Shown: positions 59,981 to 64,000 of the stretch, in pieces
Layout: each line of letters begins with the position of its first letter
Position numbering within the stretch: position 1 is the first letter of the stretch
Assembly: GCF_003590095.1 (NCBI RefSeq)
Contig: NC_039480.1
Coordinates: 8,719,328 to 8,783,327 of the forward strand
Length of the DNA: 64,000 nt
Reading direction: 5' to 3'
Source: Trichoplusia ni
Lineage: Eukaryota > Arthropoda > Insecta > Lepidoptera > Noctuidae
Made by a program: the position numbers and the translations under genes
The notes under the pieces: generated by a model
What the model was told of the DNA's origin: nothing
What the model saw: the letters and a program-made list of their open reading frames with translations, nothing else
Databases searched by the model: none

Positions 59981-60120
59981 GTTGTGAATGTATTATGGAA
60001 GCATAAAGAAAGAACTGAGATCTAGCTCAAAGCATAGTGTTGATTATGTAAAAATGATATGTAATTAAGGATTAGTATTATGTATTAGATTATAAAAGAT
60101 GAAATTAATGTTTCTATTTT

Positions 60121-60126
60121 AATAAA
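60121..60126 (+). terminator. Poly(A) signal of POLR2M
   Basis: AATAAA 141 bases after the stop codon, in an AT-rich 3' UTR, the nearest exact signal. Confidence 0.6.
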
Positions 60127-60600
60127 TAATTAAATCAAACAGTCTGTTTTTATTAGTTCCTTAAGTTGTCTATTTCTGACCTCACTATTGTTAGATGTTC
60201 ACAAAAAGCAAACATGTTTTCTACATAACATGATAATTTATTTTTGCCCAGTTAAATAAACGTATCGTCCATAAATGTTCGAAGTTAGTTGTTTAGTGAT
60301 GTTGGATATGCAAAATTCATAATTATGAAAAAAACAAAAAATAAGCTGAATTATTGCACATCAACAAAATGAGGGCAAACTGTAATTAATTAATACCTCA
60401 TCCAAACGTCCTCCAACGATTTTCCATCCATCGCATTGTTAATCCTTTCAGTTTCGATAGTGGTCCGCGCGGTCGTATGCGCGAGCGCAACTGACGATCA
60501 CTTCACAACATTTCATTTCTCCGCACTTGGCCGCACTTGTGCGCGAGCGCTCACGAGAGTAAGACGCGCGTACGCTGATTAAACCGAGTATTAAAAAAAG

Positions 60601-60608
60601 TATCGATA
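60601..60608. promoter_or_regulatory. DRE-like element TATCGATA upstream of the last exon
   Basis: Exact octamer immediately upstream of the coding exon at 60,633, the second in this gene cluster. Confidence 0.5.
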
Positions 60609-60632
60609 TTTCTTTCGTTTTTGTTTGTGAAA

Positions 60633-60695
60633 ATGGCTCCGTCCGCGAATCAAGTCGTGGGTATTGATGATGACCAACGTTTCGCCTTAATGAAG
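60633..60695 (+). CDS. Probable first coding exon of an unidentified gene, continuing past the right edge
   Basis: ATG in a good context (GTGAAAATGG) opens 21 codons, MAPSANQVVGIDDDQRFALM then K, ending AAG before a strong donor GTATGT, phase 0. A CpG-rich stretch and TATCGATA lie just upstream, so it has the setting of a housekeeping gene start. No following exon was found up to 64,000, so the first intron is at least 3.3 kb. The product cannot be named from 21 residues. Confidence 0.5.
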
Positions 60696-63600
60696 GTATG
60701 TTCAATTATCTTTTTGTGAGAATGTACCGTAATGTTTATATGTTTATGCAGGTATTTACTATAGAAATTCCTTGCATAGCAGTTTTATTGGAAGTGTTTG
60801 CTGCTGTAGTAAACGTTTTATGACTTTGTAGATGTCTAATACCTATTTACGGGAAGGTTTATATATTTTTTTGAAGTTTTATTTATCTATTTGTATTCAG
60901 AGTTCGAAAAAACATATTATTGTAGGTGCTTCCTGTAGCTTAAGTATTTCTTTACTGTAGGTACGTGCTGTGTAGATATTATTAGAGGTAGGTACTTCAA
61001 TTTAATTGAAATACTACACTAGTACCTACGTAACTACGATAAACGCATTTTGATTTTTTTTTTAAGTTTGTATGATTCCATGCACCTCCTCTCTAAGTTT
61101 AAACTCCATGAAAACAAATACGTAGGTAGGTACCACTCTAATCTATACTAATATATAATTCTATATATACTAATATATAAAGCTGAAGAGTTTGTTTGTC
61201 TGTTTGAACGCGCTAATCTCAGAAACTACTGGTCCAAATTGAAAAAATATTTTTGTGTTGAATAGACCATTCATCGAGGAAGGTTTTAGGCTATAAACCA
61301 TCACGCTGCGACTAATAGGAGCGAAAATACAATGGAAAATGTGAAAAAGACAGGGCAGGTATAAATCATAACTTATATCTTCTACCCACGGGGACGAAGT
61401 CGCGGGCAACAGCTAGTAGTTTATATTTGTGTTCCAGATAGTTCTAAATTGTGATAATATTATTCTACCTCTATATATTTAGCTGTCCCTCAATGTCCCT
61501 CATTAGCGCTATTAGCGATAAGACCGCCATTGACCCTAACACTATTTGAACTTAATATCAGTACAAAAAAAATATTGTATCCAATTCTGAGTTCTTTTAA
61601 TTCTTTAATTTGATACATATTTGACAGTTTTATGAAGCGCTCATCTACATCTGGTAGACAAAACGAGTTTCTATAAAGCCCACAGGATCCACTGGGTTCA
61701 TCGATCTGTAATGTTGAGTTTATGTCATCAAGTCGATTAAATAAAGTCTGCATCTAGCTATTTTTATTCGTTAAAAGACATCGGATAACTAGTAAAACAA
61801 GCTTGCGAAGTAGACGTCGGATTGTTGTGTCTTCTTATGACTTGGAGAAGTTTTCATAATTCTATTAGGCGTTATTATAACCAGGAAATAAGTATTTAGC
61901 TGAAACCATTGTGCCCCATTTACTAAAATTATTACTAAGTAAAATTATCCAGCCTGTTTAGTAAATAAAAAACATCTCTCAAATGCTGTTTGAAGGCAAG
62001 TAAGATAGGGAGGTATTATTAATGATAAGTATTTAATTACACTTGATAAGATTTCTGTCTAAATCGGTTCAAGATTAGGTATACAAAGTCAGCAGCGTAC
62101 CTGAAACAATTTGGTAAACAAAATTAGATTGATTAGTAAATATAAACTTACTGACAGAAACATTTATGCACCTAGGTAGGACCTACTTGAGAGCTACACG
62201 ATAAATTATCTTTAAATACATTATATGTACCTAGTTACTTAATATTTTGTAAAACTGATAATGTTCACGGAATTAATTTATACTATAAGGATAGATATTG
62301 CTTCCAATATTACGTATGGTAACACGGATTATGGCGGCAATCTCGACGTTCTTCGTTGAATCCAAGATTGATTACTGCGGACGTAGGCATCGTAATCGAA
62401 CAGCGGTCAACTAATTTCCTCCTCTATTTAGAAGACAATTATTACCCAATATTATATACCTATTCATAAAATAAAATAAAAAACCATATTAATTTTCACT
62501 TAATATATTACTTACCTCTTTTTCCCGGTGCCAATGACAATTACTTTCCAATCATTGAGTTGGCTAAATGCTAAGAGAATATTAGAAGTGTCAAATTTAA
62601 TCCAATTTTCATTCATTCAACGACCATTGTTAACAGCAGAATTGGGACTCAGTTTACAGTAAAAAGAAAAGCTAGCTGTTAATTACAAAGACGCCTGTAT
62701 GATATCTATGCTTAATTATCTGTTGATTTCTTTGTGCTCTAAGACCTACCCCAATGAATAATTAATTGATAATCAATCCACTGTATTGATTTATATAACA
62801 GTTCCTTGCGTAGGTACTTAATTCAAATAACTTCTATAGAGAACTAGGAAAAATCGTACAAAGTTGTTATTCCAATGACTGACATAAGTGGCTGAATGTA
62901 AAATACCTTGTACTTACCTGAGTCGTTTCATATCATGGCCGCCTGGCCTGCTTTATTTTCTTTTTATAGCTATGTATTCAGTCACAAAGCATATCGATTA
63001 TTATATTATAATTCGATTAAGTAAGACGTAAATAAGAAAATGGGTGAATTTTAAACAAAATAGGATTGGTACGCGTGGCTTCTAGGGCACAGTTTGAAAT
63101 CTTTGTTTTCCGGGAAGTCCTCCGTCGGAAAATTCTTACAAGGCAACGTTTTGCTTTGTCTTTAGTGTGATACGGAAACTCGTTAAGGCTTCAAATTTGA
63201 CAACACATACTTACATTTGCTTATTCGTTCTCTAGATGATGGGATTTCGAAACAAGTGGAGATTTCTCTCGTACTAGGTATAAAAATGAAATCACAAATA
63301 TAAACATCGCTTTGCGTATATAAGTCGAAGTATTTACATTATTTACTACATGCATCCAGACTTACTAGCATTTTAAAGATACATTTTGACATTAGAGTTC
63401 ATTTAAGATCTAAAAAGGATAAAAGGGCCATGACTGAAGATCCAGGGCGACCAAGGTTATCGTTCACGTGTTAGATGATAATGAACGATAAGTACTAGCA
63501 TTTTACATGTGCATGTTATAAAAAAATAACCCTTCTTTAAAGTCAGGTAATAAAATATGACCATTGTTGCTAATTACTTTGACCGTCAATAAAAAATTGC

Positions 63601-64000
63601 CATATTTTTAAAGTAAAATTCTGTTAAAAAATATTTTTGAGGATAATGCATTACCATCTGATAATTATATCGGGTATCTTCGTCTTATTTTTGGAAACAT
63701 CAAGATGTTTTCAAAAATAAATTGAAAATTAAGAACTCGCTGTAATTAATAGTCGTGCAATGCCTATCAATTAATTTAAATGGCTACCCATAGTACACTT
63801 AGTAGCGATTAAATAGTGCATTGTAATATACATACATGTAAAATTTCAACGCTGATGCAAATGAAAAAAAAAACAAGCATACTTTAGACATTACAATCGC
63901 ATAATATTTTTTTACGAACTTGTAAATAACGAAGGGCCGAAGGGAAACCTCTGTTTATTTCTAACTGTTTTTGTTTCTTTCGTTTCAACTTATAAATCAG
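60696..64000 (+). other. Probable first intron of the last gene
   Basis: AT-rich sequence with one Helitron-like insertion (61,142-61,416). The short ORFs here, including 61,490-61,753 on the minus strand, show no family resemblance. Confidence 0.4.
61142..61416 (+). mobile_element. Helitron-like element, family 2, copy B
   Basis: It starts TCTATACTAATATATAATTC after an A and ends TCGCGGGCAACAGCTAG before a T. Internal blocks: GCTGAAGAGTTTGTTTGTCT, GAACGCGCTAATCTCAGAAA, ATCGAGGAAGGTTTTAGGCT and GACTAATAGGAGCGAAAATA. GACGAAGTC near the 3' end forms a tiny stem, as in Helitrons. It is the most complete member; 13,060-13,279 and 24,870-24,906 are the others. Confidence 0.7.

Larger units (their letters stand above)
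59981..60632. promoter_or_regulatory. POLR2M 3' UTR and promoter of the next gene
   Basis: The left part carries the POLR2M 3' end (AATAAA at 60,121). From about 60,450 the DNA becomes GC-richer with many CG dinucleotides (GCGCGAGCGC, GACGCGCGTACG), as at a promoter, and ends with TATCGATA at 60,601, 25 bases before the next start codon. Confidence 0.5.

Noticed and set aside
1..64000. CRISPR arrays, operons, riboswitches or prophage
   Set aside because: No regularly spaced repeats or prokaryotic gene layout; the window is eukaryotic with spliced genes.

Overview
This is a window of insect nuclear DNA, almost certainly from a moth or butterfly. It is visibly AT-rich. Its genes have small coding exons, GT-AG introns and orthologues of conserved animal proteins. 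The interspersed repeats are of types familiar from Lepidoptera: short Helitron-like elements starting TC and ending CTAG, a tRNA-derived SINE, dead 3' ends of non-LTR reverse transcriptase genes, and small foldback elements. There is nothing prokaryotic in it: no operons, CRISPR arrays or viral genes.

Layout. Positions 1 to about 31,000 are gene-poor and hold repeats, including a well-delimited 1.5-kb hAT-like element (12,156-13,658, exact 8-bp target duplication) with a Helitron-like piece inside it. From 31,098 to 48,539 on the minus strand lies a three-exon G12/13-type G-protein alpha subunit gene (Drosophila concertina / vertebrate GNA13 type), rebuilt here as 375 residues. Its two introns (4.7 and 11.6 kb) contain no convincing nested gene. 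From 49,378 to 55,340 on the plus strand lies a probable two-cistron unit: a 95-residue ORF that I do not recognise ends 2 bases before the start of RRN3/TIF-IA (seven exons, 559 residues), the RNA polymerase I initiation factor. RBM18 (minus, 57,201-58,526, four exons, 193 residues) converges on RRN3. A single-exon POLR2M/Gdown1 gene (plus, 59,042-59,980, 312 residues) diverges from RBM18 across a 515-bp gap that holds a TATCGATA element. At 60,633-60,695 sits the probable first coding exon of a further plus-strand gene; the rest of the window to 64,000 is probably its first intron, with a Helitron-like insertion.

How the genes relate. The right-hand cluster is made of housekeeping genes for transcription and RNA (RRN3 for Pol I, POLR2M for Pol II, RBM18 an RNA-binding protein). 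They are packed tightly with short divergent promoters, while the signalling gene to the left has long repeat-bearing introns.

The most interesting signals are: (1) the RRN3 leader ORF, which contains no ATG in any frame between its own start and the RRN3 start; (2) the RBM18 intron whose only workable junction ends in CG rather than AG; and (3) a perfect 22-bp hairpin in a dead reverse-transcriptase fragment, best explained as an inverted copy of that fragment's own coding sequence. All exon joins were read by eye.
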